64,000 nucleotides of DNA from JACCWP01 sp963801045 (GTDB lineage Bacteria; Actinomycetota; Actinomycetes; Propionibacteriales; Nocardioidaceae), in NCBI GenBank assembly GCA_963801045.1, contig CAWDDC010000003.1, positions 682,001 through 746,000 of the forward strand. Reading direction: 5' to 3'. Numbering within the stretch: position 1 is the first letter of the stretch; each line of letters starts with the position of its first letter. Both the position numbers and the translations under genes were made by a program. A model generated the notes under the pieces. That model did no database searches, was not told the origin of the DNA, and was given only the letters and a program-made list of their open reading frames with translations. Below, piece by piece: positions 8,974-18,065 of the stretch.

Positions 8974-9987
8974 CTACTCGGTAGCGGTCGACGGGTCGCC
9001 GTCGACGGCCGCCGACAGCCGTGGCACCAGCTCGTCCAGCAGGAACGGCACGCTCAGCACCGTGACGAACGAGGTCGCGTCGTAGGCCGAGTCGTCCGGC
9101 TGCAGCAGCACGTCACGTCCCTCCTGGGCGACGTCGAGGTCGGGGTAGGTGGGCACGACCTCGTCGATCGGGTCGCCGTCGTCGAGCCAGACCAGCGCGT
9201 CGAGGTCGATGAGGTCGGCGCGTTCGGGACTGATCGATCCGCCGAACTCCTCCGGCAGCTCCGCGCGCACCGCTTCCGGGTAGGCGAAACCGAGCTCGGT
9301 GAGGAAGCGCCCGCGCGGGTCCTGCGGGCCGTAGACGAAGATCCCCTCGTACGGCGTCAGTGCCACCGCTTCCTCGCCCTCGAACTCAGGATGCTCCTTG
9401 CGCGCCGCCGCGATCTCGTCCTCGACGTCGGCGACCAGCGCCTCGGCCTCGTCCGGCATGCCCACCGCCGTGCCGATGATCGTCGTCGCCTCCTGCCACG
9501 GCGTGCCGTAGTTGACGTACTCGTCCGGCGCCGCGACGACCGGCGCGATCTCGGAGTAGAGGTCGTAGTCCTTCTGGCTGATCCCGGCGTAGACGGCGAG
9601 GATCAGGTCGGGCTGCAGCGCGGCGACCGCCTCGAACTCCTGCTCGCTCTCCAGCTCCTCCGGCGTCTCCGCATCACCGAGCGCGTCCTGCGCCCAGGGA
9701 AAGATGTTGCCCTCGTGCTCGCCGAACCAGGAGGTCGTCGCCACCGGCACGATGCCGAGTGCCAGCAGCGCGTCCTGGTCGGTCAGCCCGATCGTGACGA
9801 CCCGCTCCGGTGGCGCGTCCATGGTGGTCTCGCCGAACCGGTGCTCGATCGTCACCGGGAAGGCGCCCGAGCCGGCCGCTGCCTCGCTGTCCCCGGAGGT
9901 GTCGGCCTCGTCCGCGTCGCCCCCGCACGCCGTGACCAGGAGCAGGCCGGCGAGCACGGCGCCGGCGACAGGGTGGGTACGACGCAT
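8974..9987 (-). CDS. Iron-siderophore ABC transporter substrate-binding lipoprotein
   Basis: A 337-residue FepB/FhuD-type periplasmic binding protein. The signal peptide ends in the lipobox LLLVTACGG (Cys near residue 21), followed by an acidic linker and two binding lobes: ERVVTIGLTDQDALLALGIVPVA, LQPDLILAVYAG and the C-terminal YPDLDVAQEGRDVLL. It should deliver a ferric siderophore to a permease not present here. ATG 9987 was preferred over GTG 10005 because GGGAGA precedes it. Upstream lie a truncated paralogue and an iron box, so the gene is probably IdeR-repressed and expressed under iron limitation. Confidence 0.9.
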   Translation of the reverse strand: MRRTHPVAGAVLAGLLLVTACGGDADEADTSGDSEAAAGSGAFPVTIEHRFGETTMDAPPERVVTIGLTDQDALLALGIVPVATTSWFGEHEGNIFPWAQDALGDAETPEELESEQEFEAVAALQPDLILAVYAGISQKDYDLYSEIAPVVAAPDEYVNYGTPWQEATTIIGTAVGMPDEAEALVADVEDEIAAARKEHPEFEGEEAVALTPYEGIFVYGPQDPRGRFLTELGFAYPEAVRAELPEEFGGSISPERADLIDLDALVWLDDGDPIDEVVPTYPDLDVAQEGRDVLLQPDDSAYDATSFVTVLSVPFLLDELVPRLSAAVDGDPSTATE

Positions 9988-10001
9988 GCGGGTCTCCCGG
10001 G

Positions 10002-10196
10002 TCACGAGGTGAGGGTGGTGGGGTCGCCGTCGACCGCGGCGGCGAGCCGCGGCACCAGGCCGTCGAGGACGTACGGGATGCTCAGCACGGTCGAGAACGC
10101 GACCGCCTCGCGCATCGGGTCCCCCTCGGGCACGAAGACGTCCCGAGCCTCGTCGGCGACGTCGAGCGACTCGAGCAGTGCGACGGAGCGGTGCAT
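10002..10196 (-). pseudogene. C-terminal remnant of a second siderophore-binding protein
   Basis: A 64-codon ORF whose whole product matches only the C-terminus of the neighbouring binding protein. LDVADEARDVFVPEGDP corresponds to LDVAQEGRDVLLQPDDS, and FSTVLSIPYVLDGLVPRLAAA to FVTVLSVPFLLDELVPRLSAA. There is no signal peptide and no ligand-binding lobe. It looks like the tail left after deletion inside a tandem duplication. It keeps an ATG start 25 bases downstream of the iron box and ends 15 bases before the ATG of the intact gene, so it would be transcribed as the first cistron. Confidence 0.75.
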
Positions 10197-10220
10197 GGGG
10201 GGATCTCCGACCGGCTGGTG

Positions 10221-10239
10221 TTAGGGGAGCCTCACCTTA
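10221..10239 (-). promoter_or_regulatory. IdeR/DmdR iron box
   Basis: TTAGGGGAGCCTCACCTTA is a 19-bp near-palindrome that matches the IdeR/DmdR/DtxR consensus TTAGGTTAGSCTAACCTAA at most positions. It lies just upstream of the siderophore-binding genes on the minus strand. The TAA stop codon of the phosphodiesterase gene forms the first three bases of the box. A matching repressor gene is at 24442-25140. Confidence 0.85.
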
Positions 10240-10746
10240 GCCCAGCCGGTGCAGGGACGCGTCCCCGAGGGTCCCGTCGTGCGCGGTCGCCGTGAGGAAC
10301 GTGCAGTACGGCTCGCGCCGGCGGTCGGTCGGCGAGCCGGGGTTGAGCAGCCGCAGCCCGGTGGCCGCGGTGGTGTCCCAGGGGATGTGGCTGTGCCCGA
10401 ACACCAGCACGTCGACGTCGGGGTAGGCAGCAGCGCAGCGTGGCTCCCGGCCCTGCTTGCCGCCGGTCTCGTGCACGACGGCGAGCCGCACACCGCCCAC
10501 GGTCGCGTACGCCACCTCCGGCAGCCGCTCGCGCACGTCCGGCGGGTCGTTGTTGCCCCACACCGCGATCAGCCGACGGGCTCGCGCGTGCAGCGCGTCC
10601 ACCGTCGCCAGGTCGCACCAGTCGCCGGCGTGCACCACCACGTCGGCAGCGTCGACGGCCTCCCACAACCGATCGGGCAGCACCTTCGCCCGGGTGGGCA
10701 GGTGGGTGTCGGACGTGATGACCAGGCGCACGGGATCGTCGACCAC
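10237..10746 (-). CDS. YfcE/MJ0936-type metallophosphodiesterase
   Basis: A 169-residue calcineurin-like phosphoesterase. Metal-binding motifs are in order: ITSDTHLP (DxH), VVHAGDWCD (GDxxD-like), AVWGNND (GN[HD]), VHETGGKQG and VFGHSHIPW (GHSH). Members of this small family hydrolyse phosphodiesters with Mn or Ni; the natural substrate is unclear. The GTG start at 10746 has a CAGACT hexamer 7 nt upstream. The stop codon overlaps the iron box that serves the next genes. Confidence 0.9.
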   Translation of the reverse strand: MVDDPVRLVITSDTHLPTRAKVLPDRLWEAVDAADVVVHAGDWCDLATVDALHARARRLIAVWGNNDPPDVRERLPEVAYATVGGVRLAVVHETGGKQGREPRCAAAYPDVDVLVFGHSHIPWDTTAATGLRLLNPGSPTDRRREPYCTFLTATAHDGTLGDASLHRLG

Positions 10747-10849
10747 ACCGGGCAGTCTGCCCTCCGCCGGTGTCGTCCGGACGGTCCGACCCGACGTACG
10801 TCACACCCCTCACCAGGGCGGATGGTGCGGCGTGGGGGTGCCGATCGGC

Positions 10850-10855
10850 TAGGGT
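10850..10855 (+). promoter_or_regulatory. -10 hexamer of the DEAD-box helicase gene
   Basis: TAGGGT precedes the helicase start by about 125 bases, implying a 5' untranslated leader of roughly 115-120 nt. The leader contains GCGCGG-tgacag-CCGCGC (10870-10887), a stable hairpin. Long structured leaders are common for RNA helicases that are cold-induced or autoregulated. Confidence 0.45.
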
Positions 10856-10979
10856 GGAGGTAGTCCGAGCGCGCGGTGACAGCCGCGCCGGACGGCCCCA
10901 GACGCACCGATCACCGCCGCTGCGGCCACACACAGTCCGCGCCGGAGATCGACCCTTCCACTCAATCGGAGTTGCACCC

Positions 10980-12365
10980 ATGGCGACCACGTTCGCCCAG
11001 CTCGGCGTGCCCGCAGCGCTCACCGCAGTGCTCGACCGCGCCGGCATCACCCAACCGTTCCCCATCCAGACCGCCACCCTGCCCGACGCCCTCGCCGGGC
11101 GGGACGTGCTCGGTCGCGGCCGTACCGGCTCGGGCAAGACCTATGCGTTCGCCCTCCCGATGCTCGCCCGGCTGGCCGCCAGCGGCACCCCCCGCCAGCC
11201 CGGACGCCCCCGCGCGCTGGTGCTGGCCCCGACCCGCGAGCTCGCGACCCAGATCGCGACCGCCATCCAGCCGCTCGCCGAGGCCCTCGGCATGCGCACC
11301 CTCACCGTCTTCGGCGGTGTCGGGCACGGTCCCCAGACGTCCGGTCTGCGCCGCGGCGTCGACGTGCTCGTCGCCTGCCCGGGCCGGCTCGCCGACCACC
11401 TCCAGCAGGGCAACGCCCGGCTCGACGCGGTCGAGGTCACCGTGCTGGACGAGGCCGACCACATGGCCGACCTCGGGTTCCTGCCGGAGGTCAAGCGGCT
11501 GCTCGACAAGACGCCGAAGGACGGCCAGCGCCTGCTGTTCTCGGCCACCCTCGACGGCGGCATCGACGTCATCGTCAAGCGCTACCTGCACAACCCGGTG
11601 ACGCACAGCGTCGACACCGTGCAGTCGCCGGTCTCGACGATGGCCCACCACGTGCTGCACGTCCGCCAGGAGGACCGGCTCCCGGTCCTGGTCGAGCTGA
11701 CCGCCGCACCCGGCCGCACGCTGGTCTTCACCCGTACCAAGCACGGCGCGAAGAAGCTCACCAAGCAGCTCGCCGCCTCCGGCGTGCCTGCCGTCGAGCT
11801 GCACGGCAACCTCGCGCAGAACGCCCGCACCCGGAACCTCACCGCGTTCCACTCCGGGACGGCCACCACCCTGGTCGCCACCGACATCGCTGCCCGCGGC
11901 ATCCACGTCGACGACATCTCGCTGGTCGTGCACGCCGACCCGCCGACCGAGCACAAGGCCTATCTGCACCGCTCCGGGCGCACCGCCCGCGCCGGCGCCG
12001 ACGGCACCGTCATCACGTTGATGACCGACGCGCAGGTACGCGACGTGCGCGACCTGACCCGCAAGGCCGGCATCCGGGCGACCACGACCAAGCTCGGCAC
12101 CGGGCACCCGCTGATCGCCGAGCTGGCACCGGGCGAGCGCACCTTCGTGGCGCCGCGCGCGGTGCCGGCGGCCGCGACCAGCAACCAGTCGCGACGCCGT
12201 CCGACCCGCAACAACTCGTCGTCGAAGAAGCCCACCGGTGCCGGGTCCGGGCGCAACCGCTCGCGTCGGTCCTCCGGCGGCTCGGGGCGCCAGCCGGCGT
12301 ACTCCACCGAGTCGGGCCGTAGCGGCGGCGCGGCAGCGTTCTCCAAGGGCGTCCGCTCCCGCTGA
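10980..12365 (+). CDS. DEAD-box ATP-dependent RNA helicase
   Basis: A 461-residue RhlE-like helicase that unwinds RNA duplexes using ATP. The motifs appear in order: Q motif (FPIQTATLP), I (GRTGSGKT), Ia (APTRELA), Ib (CPGRLADH), II (DEAD), III (SATL), IV (LVFTRTKHGAKKL), V (VATDIAARGIHV) and VI (HRSGRTARAG). The C-terminal 70 residues are a basic Ser/Arg/Gly/Asn-rich tail likely to bind RNA. The ATG follows a weak CGGAG. It has its own promoter and a long leader with a hairpin, which suggests control at the RNA level. Confidence 0.93.
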   Translation: MATTFAQLGVPAALTAVLDRAGITQPFPIQTATLPDALAGRDVLGRGRTGSGKTYAFALPMLARLAASGTPRQPGRPRALVLAPTRELATQIATAIQPLAEALGMRTLTVFGGVGHGPQTSGLRRGVDVLVACPGRLADHLQQGNARLDAVEVTVLDEADHMADLGFLPEVKRLLDKTPKDGQRLLFSATLDGGIDVIVKRYLHNPVTHSVDTVQSPVSTMAHHVLHVRQEDRLPVLVELTAAPGRTLVFTRTKHGAKKLTKQLAASGVPAVELHGNLAQNARTRNLTAFHSGTATTLVATDIAARGIHVDDISLVVHADPPTEHKAYLHRSGRTARAGADGTVITLMTDAQVRDVRDLTRKAGIRATTTKLGTGHPLIAELAPGERTFVAPRAVPAAATSNQSRRRPTRNNSSSKKPTGAGSGRNRSRRSSGGSGRQPAYSTESGRSGGAAAFSKGVRSR

Positions 12366-12393
12366 GCAGGACCCGCCTGGCAGGGTGGCGCCG

Positions 12394-13203
12394 GTGAGAC
12401 CGGTGGTCGTCGCCCTTGCTGTGCTGGTGCTCTGCACCGGCTGCTCGGGCGGCTCTGGCGGCGCGGGCTCGGGCAGCTCCGACGACGCCGGCAGCGAGTC
12501 CCCGCCGACCACGACCGCCACCTCGAGCGCACCCGACACCACCGCCGCCCCGCCCTCCCCTACGACGACCGGACGGCCACCGTCGCCCGAGGCGGACGCG
12601 GTCGTGCACCCGGTGCCGCCGGCCCAGTGGCAGCGGATGCGGGCCGCCGGGATGATCCGGCCCGAGTGCCCGGTCACCGACCGCGACCAGCTCCGGGTGG
12701 TCGAGGTCAACCACCACACGTTCGGCGACCAGGTACGTCGCGGCGCCCTCGTGGTCAACCGCGACGTCGCCGCGAGCGCGGCCCGGATCTTCACCCGGAT
12801 CTTCGAGGCCGGCTTCCCGATCCGGCGGATGCAGCCGATCGAGGCCTACGACGGTGACGACGACGCCAGCATGCGCGCCGACAACACCTCGGCGTTCAAC
12901 TGCCGGCAGCCGGACCAGAACAACGCGGCGTTCGCGGAGTCACCGCACGCGAACGGGCGTGCGATCGACATCAACCCGCGGGAGAACCCCTGGCAGGACC
13001 CGCGCTGCGGCCTGTGCTGGCAGCCGACCGCGCGCTACGCGCCCCGCACGCCCGGCCCCGGCAAGATCCTCTCCGGCGGTGCCGTGTGGCGCGCGTTCAC
13101 CGACGCAGGCTGGATCTGGCAGGACATCGACACGGCCGACTACCAGCACTTCGACACCGGGTATCCCTCCGTTCCGTGGGTCGGGGCCGGTGGCCGCACC
13201 TAG
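12394..13203 (+). CDS. M15-family D-alanyl-D-alanine carboxypeptidase-like lipoprotein
   Basis: A 269-residue lipoprotein. The signal peptide VRPVVVALAVLVLCTGCSGG has the lipobox cysteine near 17 and is followed by a Ser/Thr/Pro-rich linker. The catalytic part is Peptidase_M15_4-like: FNCRQP, then SPHANGRAIDINP (zinc His and Asp, HxxGxAxD) and YQHFDTG (second zinc His). It probably trims peptidoglycan cross-bridges at the cell surface. The GTG start is 7 nt after CAGGGT, so it is likely leaderless. Its TAG stop overlaps the -10 of the next gene. Confidence 0.85.
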   Translation: MRPVVVALAVLVLCTGCSGGSGGAGSGSSDDAGSESPPTTTATSSAPDTTAAPPSPTTTGRPPSPEADAVVHPVPPAQWQRMRAAGMIRPECPVTDRDQLRVVEVNHHTFGDQVRRGALVVNRDVAASAARIFTRIFEAGFPIRRMQPIEAYDGDDDASMRADNTSAFNCRQPDQNNAAFAESPHANGRAIDINPRENPWQDPRCGLCWQPTARYAPRTPGPGKILSGGAVWRAFTDAGWIWQDIDTADYQHFDTGYPSVPWVGAGGRT

Positions 13204-13206
13204 GGT
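13201..13206 (+). promoter_or_regulatory. -10 hexamer overlapping the upstream stop codon
   Basis: TAGGGT begins with the TAG stop of the M15 peptidase gene and is followed by six bases and the ATG at 13213. This gives the hydrolase gene its own leaderless promoter although it looks like the second gene of an operon. Confidence 0.6.
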
Positions 13207-13212
13207 GCGCGC

Positions 13213-15123
13213 ATGCGCACCCGGTGGTGGCCCGGCCCTGCGATGCGCCGCGTCACCACCCTGGCCCTGCTGCAGCTCGCCCTGCTCACCCTGGTCTCCG
13301 CCCCGGCGGAGGCCACCGAGCCACGGCTGGACGGGCACATCCGGGTGCCACTCGATCGGGCCGATCCCAGCATCGGGGACACCCGGATCGGCTACGAGAT
13401 CGTCCGCCGGCGTGACCGCAGCAAGCCGGGGCTCGGCACGATCCTCGCGGTCGAGGGCGGGCCCGGCTACGCCACGACCGCGAGCCGCGCCTACTACGTC
13501 GACCTGTTCGGGCCGCTGCTGGACCGGCGCCGGCTGCTGCTGATCGACCTGCGCGGCACCGGCGGCTCCGGTGCCATCAACTGCCCGCAGCTGCAGGCGT
13601 ACGAGGGCGACTACACCGTGGCGGTCGGCCGCTGCGGGCGACAGCTCGGTGCCGCGTCCGACGTCTACGGCTCCGCGTTCGCCGCGCGTGACGTGGTCGA
13701 CGTGCTCGACCACCTGGGGATCCGCCGGGTCGACCTCTACGGCGACTCGTACGGGACCTTCTTCTCCCAGACCTTCGCGGTGCGCCACCCGGAGCGGGTC
13801 CGCACGCTGGTGCTGGACGCTGCCTACTTCGCCGGCGGCACCGACCCGTGGTACTCCGACACCAACCGCGCTGTGCGGGACGCGTTCCGGCTGGCGTGCA
13901 CCCGCTCACCCGCGTGCGCCGACCGGCCCGGCGGACCCATGCGCCGCATCGCCCGGCTCGTGGGGCTGCTGCGGCGCCAGCCGTTGTCCGGTGTGGCACC
14001 CAACGCCGACGGCGTGTCGGCGCGGGTGCGCGTCGGCGTGGACGACCTCATCGACCTGCTCACCTACGCCGCCTACTCACCGACGATCTACCGCGAGCTC
14101 GATGCGGCCGCCCGGGCCGTGCTGCGCACCGCCCGCCCGTACCAGCGGCCGCTGCTGCGGATGGTCCGCGAGATCGCGTACGAGGGCGGCGCCGGCCCGG
14201 TGCGGGAGTACTCCGAGGGTCTCTACGACGCCGTCGCCTGCAACGACTACCCGCAGCCGTACGCGATGGACTCGCCGGTGCGCGACCGGCCCGCGCAGTA
14301 CGCGCGCTCCGTCGCCGGGCTGCGGCACGACTCGCCGCGGCTGTTCGCGCCGTTCACCGTCGACGAGTGGGTCGGCTGGCCGTTCGCCACCTACGACGAC
14401 TGTCTGCGCTGGCCGCGGCCGAGCCGCTGGGTGCACCCGGTGCCGCCGGACGCGGTCTACCCGGACCTGCCGACGCTGGTGCTCAACGGCGACCTCGACT
14501 CCCTCACCTCGCCAGAGGGAGGGCGGATGACCGCCGACGCGTTCCCCGGGTCGACGTTCGTCGAGGTCGCCAACACCGTGCACGTGACCGCGTTGGTCGA
14601 CTTCGGTGCGTGCGCGTCGGTGCTCGTGCGCCGGTTCATGCGGACCGGCGGCGAGGTCGGCGACACGTCGTGTGCGGCGGACTACCACGAGAACCGGCTC
14701 GTCGACCGGTTCGTCCGCGACGCCGCGGCCACCGGGTGGGCCGGTCCCCGGCGGCGTACGGCCAGGGTGGCTGCCGCCACGGGCGCCGACGTGATGGCGC
14801 GCTGGCTGTCGATGTACGGGAGCTCCGGCGTCGGCCTCGCCGGCGGCACGTTCACCACTGCAGGCGGCGCGTTCACGTCCGAGCACCCGGTCGTGCGCTG
14901 GCGGCTCGATCACGTCCGCTGGGTGCGCGACGTCGCTGTCACCGGCCGGATGGCCTGGCACCGGCGCAGCGGCCTGGTGACCGCGCGGCTGCGGGTCGGT
15001 GGCAGCGGCGCGACGCCGGGGCAGGTCCGCCTGCGGTGGCACGACACCGAGCCGCACGCCACCGCCACCGCCGTCGGACGGCTCGGTGGGGCGCCGGTGC
15101 GATTCGCGTTCCCTGCGTCGTAG
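13213..15123 (+). CDS. Secreted alpha/beta hydrolase, prolyl/tripeptidyl aminopeptidase-like
   Basis: A 636-residue exported hydrolase. A signal peptide (LALLQLALLTLVSAPAEA) ends near residue 35. The alpha/beta core has an oxyanion region VEGGPGYATT, LIDLRGTGGSG, the nucleophile elbow GDSYGTFFSQ, and a C-terminal TAP-like region with the acid in LNGDLDSLTSPEGG and the His in VANTVHVTAL. This is the S33 aminopeptidase/TAP layout. The last 120 residues form an extra beta-rich domain rare in plain TAP enzymes. It probably releases N-terminal residues from peptides outside the cell; specificity is not deducible. Confidence 0.85.
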   Translation: MRTRWWPGPAMRRVTTLALLQLALLTLVSAPAEATEPRLDGHIRVPLDRADPSIGDTRIGYEIVRRRDRSKPGLGTILAVEGGPGYATTASRAYYVDLFGPLLDRRRLLLIDLRGTGGSGAINCPQLQAYEGDYTVAVGRCGRQLGAASDVYGSAFAARDVVDVLDHLGIRRVDLYGDSYGTFFSQTFAVRHPERVRTLVLDAAYFAGGTDPWYSDTNRAVRDAFRLACTRSPACADRPGGPMRRIARLVGLLRRQPLSGVAPNADGVSARVRVGVDDLIDLLTYAAYSPTIYRELDAAARAVLRTARPYQRPLLRMVREIAYEGGAGPVREYSEGLYDAVACNDYPQPYAMDSPVRDRPAQYARSVAGLRHDSPRLFAPFTVDEWVGWPFATYDDCLRWPRPSRWVHPVPPDAVYPDLPTLVLNGDLDSLTSPEGGRMTADAFPGSTFVEVANTVHVTALVDFGACASVLVRRFMRTGGEVGDTSCAADYHENRLVDRFVRDAAATGWAGPRRRTARVAAATGADVMARWLSMYGSSGVGLAGGTFTTAGGAFTSEHPVVRWRLDHVRWVRDVAVTGRMAWHRRSGLVTARLRVGGSGATPGQVRLRWHDTEPHATATAVGRLGGAPVRFAFPAS

Positions 15124-15200
15124 CCCGGCGGTCGCTCGCCCGGCAGCGTGCCGGCGCGACGCCGCTCGGGTCAGCGCGGGCCGCGTGCGAGACTCAAGGC

Positions 15201-15995
15201 ATGGAATGGCTCATCGTCATCATCGTGGTCGTGGCGCTGGTGGCCTACGCCGGCAACCGCAAGGGCATGAAGGAGCGGCGAGAGATCAAGGCCGCCGAGC
15301 TCGTCGTCGTGCGCCGCGCGATCGAGGAGGACGTGGTCGCGTTCGGCGAGGATCTGCAGCGGCTCGGGCACCAGCTGCCGAGCGGGACGCTGGACGAGGG
15401 TGGCCGTGCCGACTACCAGCGGGCGCTGGACACGTACGAGACGGCCAAGGAGGCCGTCGACGGACTGACCGACCCCGAGCAGACGCGGCACGTGGCGACC
15501 ATCATCGACGACGGCCGCTACGCGATCGCGTGCGTACGGGCCCGGGTGGACGGGGAGCCCCTTCCGCACCGGCGGCCGGCCTGCTTCTTCGACCCGCGGC
15601 ACGGCCAGTCGGTGACCGACGTCTCCTGGACGCCGCCCGGCGGTGTGACCCGCGACGTGCCGGCCTGCAAGCTGGACGCCGAGCGGGTGGAGGCGGGCGC
15701 GGAACCCGCCAGCAGGCAGGTGCTCGTCGGTTCCAGCCGGGTGCCGTACTGGGAGGCGGGCTCCGCCTTCGCACCGATGGCGCTGGGCTACTTCGGGGCG
15801 TTCGGGCTGGCGAACTCGCTGTTCCTCGGCACCATGATGGGCTCGATGATGGGCGGCGGCTTCGACGGCCTGGACGGCGACGCCGGTGACGGTGGCGGCG
15901 GCGACGGGGGCAGCTCCGACGCCGGCGGCGGCTACGACAGCGGGGGCAGCGACTTCGGCGGTGGCGGCGACTTCGGCGGCGACTTCGGCTTCTGA
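15201..15995 (+). CDS. Membrane-anchored protein with Gly/Asp-rich tail, unknown function
   Basis: A 264-residue protein I do not recognise. It has an N-terminal membrane helix (MEWLIVIIVVVALVAYAG), then a charged helical region likely to form a coiled coil (MKERREIKAAELVVVRRAIEED), a compact middle part with conserved-looking cysteines (ACFFDPRH; PACKLD), a second hydrophobic stretch (FAPMALGYFGAFGLANSLFL), and a low-complexity tail of Gly, Asp and Ser ending GGDFGF. The tail resembles the acidic glycine-rich ends of phage-shock or TPM-type envelope proteins. GAGACT followed by six bases precedes the ATG, so it is likely leaderless. Confidence 0.7.
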   Translation: MEWLIVIIVVVALVAYAGNRKGMKERREIKAAELVVVRRAIEEDVVAFGEDLQRLGHQLPSGTLDEGGRADYQRALDTYETAKEAVDGLTDPEQTRHVATIIDDGRYAIACVRARVDGEPLPHRRPACFFDPRHGQSVTDVSWTPPGGVTRDVPACKLDAERVEAGAEPASRQVLVGSSRVPYWEAGSAFAPMALGYFGAFGLANSLFLGTMMGSMMGGGFDGLDGDAGDGGGGDGGSSDAGGGYDSGGSDFGGGGDFGGDFGF

Positions 15996-16160
15996 CCGCC
16001 CCGCGCCCGCCGCACGTCCAACGAATCTCGTGCCCTTGCGGTGGCCATCACCCCCCAGATGGCACGACATCCGTCCCCGCCCGCGGCCTGCACAGCCCTG
16101 CCGGGAACCACAGCGCACCACCCGCCGTCCCACCGCAGGGCGTGAGCAGCGGGAGGACGC

Positions 16161-18047
16161 ATGGTGGGTCGGGCGGGATGGGTGACGGCCGCAGTGGCGG
16201 CGACGGCAACCGGAGTCGCGGCGCTGGTCATCGGCGGACCGGTGCTGGCACCGAGTGCCTCGACCGCACAGGCCGATGAGCTGCGACCGTTCGAGGGCTG
16301 CGGGCAGCTCCGGCAGTGGTACGCCCGGACCGCGCTGGACGAGGTGACCGCCTGGGGTCTGGGTACCGCCGCAGGCCCGATGCCGATCGTCGACGCGATG
16401 CCGCTCGCCGCCGCCGAGGCCGGCACGGCGGTGCGGGCAGACTCGACCGACGCCGCGACCGGCGCCGGCGAGACCGGCACCAACGTCCAGGAGGCCGGCG
16501 TCGACGAGCCCGATGTCGCCAAGACCGACGGCGAGCGGGTGGTGCTGCTCGACGGCGGGCAGCTGGTGGTCGTCGACGTCACCGGCGACCAGCCGCAGGA
16601 GATCGGCCGGCTCGCGCTGCCTCCCGGCACCGACGCCCGCCAGCTGCTGCTGGTCGACGACCGCGCCGTGCTGCTCAGCGCCGAGCAGGGCTCGACCGTC
16701 CCGATCGGCACGTTCGACTCCTACTCCCCGGTGCCCCTGACGAGCACCGTCACGACGGTCGACCTGGCCGACCCCACCGCCCCCCGGCTCGTCCGGACCG
16801 AGCAGATCGCCGGCAGCCTGGTGTCCGCCCGCGAGCACGACGGCACCGTACGGATCGCGATCAGCTCCACGCCCGACCTGCCGTTCGTCACCCCTGTCGA
16901 CGGGCTGTCCCACCGCGACGCACTCGCGGCCAACCGCGAGGTCGTACGCGACGCCCGGCCGCGGGACTGGCTGCCCGCCCGCACCACCACCGGTGGCGAC
17001 CTGGACGCCGGCATCAACGGCTCCGACGTCACCCGGCTGATCCCCTGCGCCGAGGTGCGCCACCCCGAGCAGGCCGCCGGGCTCGGCACCCTCAGCATCC
17101 TCAGCATCGACCCGCAGGCACCGGAGGAGCACACTGCCACCGGCCTCACGACGGACGGCTCGATGCTCTACGCGTCGACCGACCGGCTCTACGTGGCGAC
17201 CACCCAGGGCGGCTGGGACAGCATGTTCCGCGGCTGGGACGGCGACGAGCAGGTCACCGCGGTGCACGCCTTCGACACCACGGGCAGCACGACGGCCTAC
17301 GTCGCGTCGGGAGAGGTGCCGGGGGCCGCACCCGACCGCTGGGCGTTCAGCGAGCACGAGGGGCGGCTGCGGGTCGCCACCACCCTCGGTGACCCCTGGA
17401 GCCCGCAGGCCTCACAGGTGACCGTGCTGGAGGAGTCAGACGGCGACCTCGCCGAGGTCGGGTCGGTCGGCGGGCTCGGCAGGGGCGAGACGATCCACGC
17501 CGTCCGCTGGTTCGGTGACGTGGCAGTACTCGTGACGTTCCAGCAGGTCGATCCGCTCTACACCCTCGACCTGTCCGACCCGGCCGCCCCACGGCTCGCC
17601 GGTGAGCTGAAGATCCCCGGGTTCTCCGAGTACCTGCACCCGCTGGGCGCCGACCTGCTGCTCGGGGTCGGGCAGGACGCGACGGCGAGGGGCGTGACGA
17701 CCGGGCTGCAGGCGTCGACCTTCGACGTCGGCGACCTCGCCGCCCCGCGCCGGCTGGCCACGCTGGACCTGCGCGCCGACACCAGCCCGGTGGAGAACGA
17801 CTCGCGTGCCTTCGGCTACCTGCCCGAGCAGCGGCTGGCGCTGATCAGCACGTCCAGCTGGACCGGCGGTGGCGCCGGGCTCGCGCTGGTGCGGGTGGGC
17901 ACCGACGGATCGCTCACCACCGTCGGCCGGCTCACCCGGCTGTCGGGCCCCGCCGCCCAGGTCCGGGCGCTGCCGCTGGCCGACGGGCGGGTCGCGGTGA
18001 CGGCCGGCGGCGGGGTGTCCGACCTGCTGATGCCCGCGGCGGGCTGA
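16161..18047 (+). CDS. Secreted beta-propeller domain protein (PF09826 type)
   Basis: A 628-residue exported protein with a signal segment (VTAAVAATATGVAALVIGG) and the family signature GTNVQEAGVDEPDVAKTDGE near residues 110-130, which defines the actinobacterial and archaeal 'beta propeller domain' family. Repeated blades of the type VVLLDGGQLVVVDVTGD and TVDLADPTAPRLV follow to the end. The function is unknown; propellers of this kind usually scaffold surface interactions. The ATG has a GGGAGG Shine-Dalgarno. It is followed 18 bases later by the SRPBCC gene. Confidence 0.85.
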   Translation: MVGRAGWVTAAVAATATGVAALVIGGPVLAPSASTAQADELRPFEGCGQLRQWYARTALDEVTAWGLGTAAGPMPIVDAMPLAAAEAGTAVRADSTDAATGAGETGTNVQEAGVDEPDVAKTDGERVVLLDGGQLVVVDVTGDQPQEIGRLALPPGTDARQLLLVDDRAVLLSAEQGSTVPIGTFDSYSPVPLTSTVTTVDLADPTAPRLVRTEQIAGSLVSAREHDGTVRIAISSTPDLPFVTPVDGLSHRDALAANREVVRDARPRDWLPARTTTGGDLDAGINGSDVTRLIPCAEVRHPEQAAGLGTLSILSIDPQAPEEHTATGLTTDGSMLYASTDRLYVATTQGGWDSMFRGWDGDEQVTAVHAFDTTGSTTAYVASGEVPGAAPDRWAFSEHEGRLRVATTLGDPWSPQASQVTVLEESDGDLAEVGSVGGLGRGETIHAVRWFGDVAVLVTFQQVDPLYTLDLSDPAAPRLAGELKIPGFSEYLHPLGADLLLGVGQDATARGVTTGLQASTFDVGDLAAPRRLATLDLRADTSPVENDSRAFGYLPEQRLALISTSSWTGGGAGLALVRVGTDGSLTTVGRLTRLSGPAAQVRALPLADGRVAVTAGGGVSDLLMPAAG

Positions 18048-18065
18048 GCGGGCACACTCGTCGGT

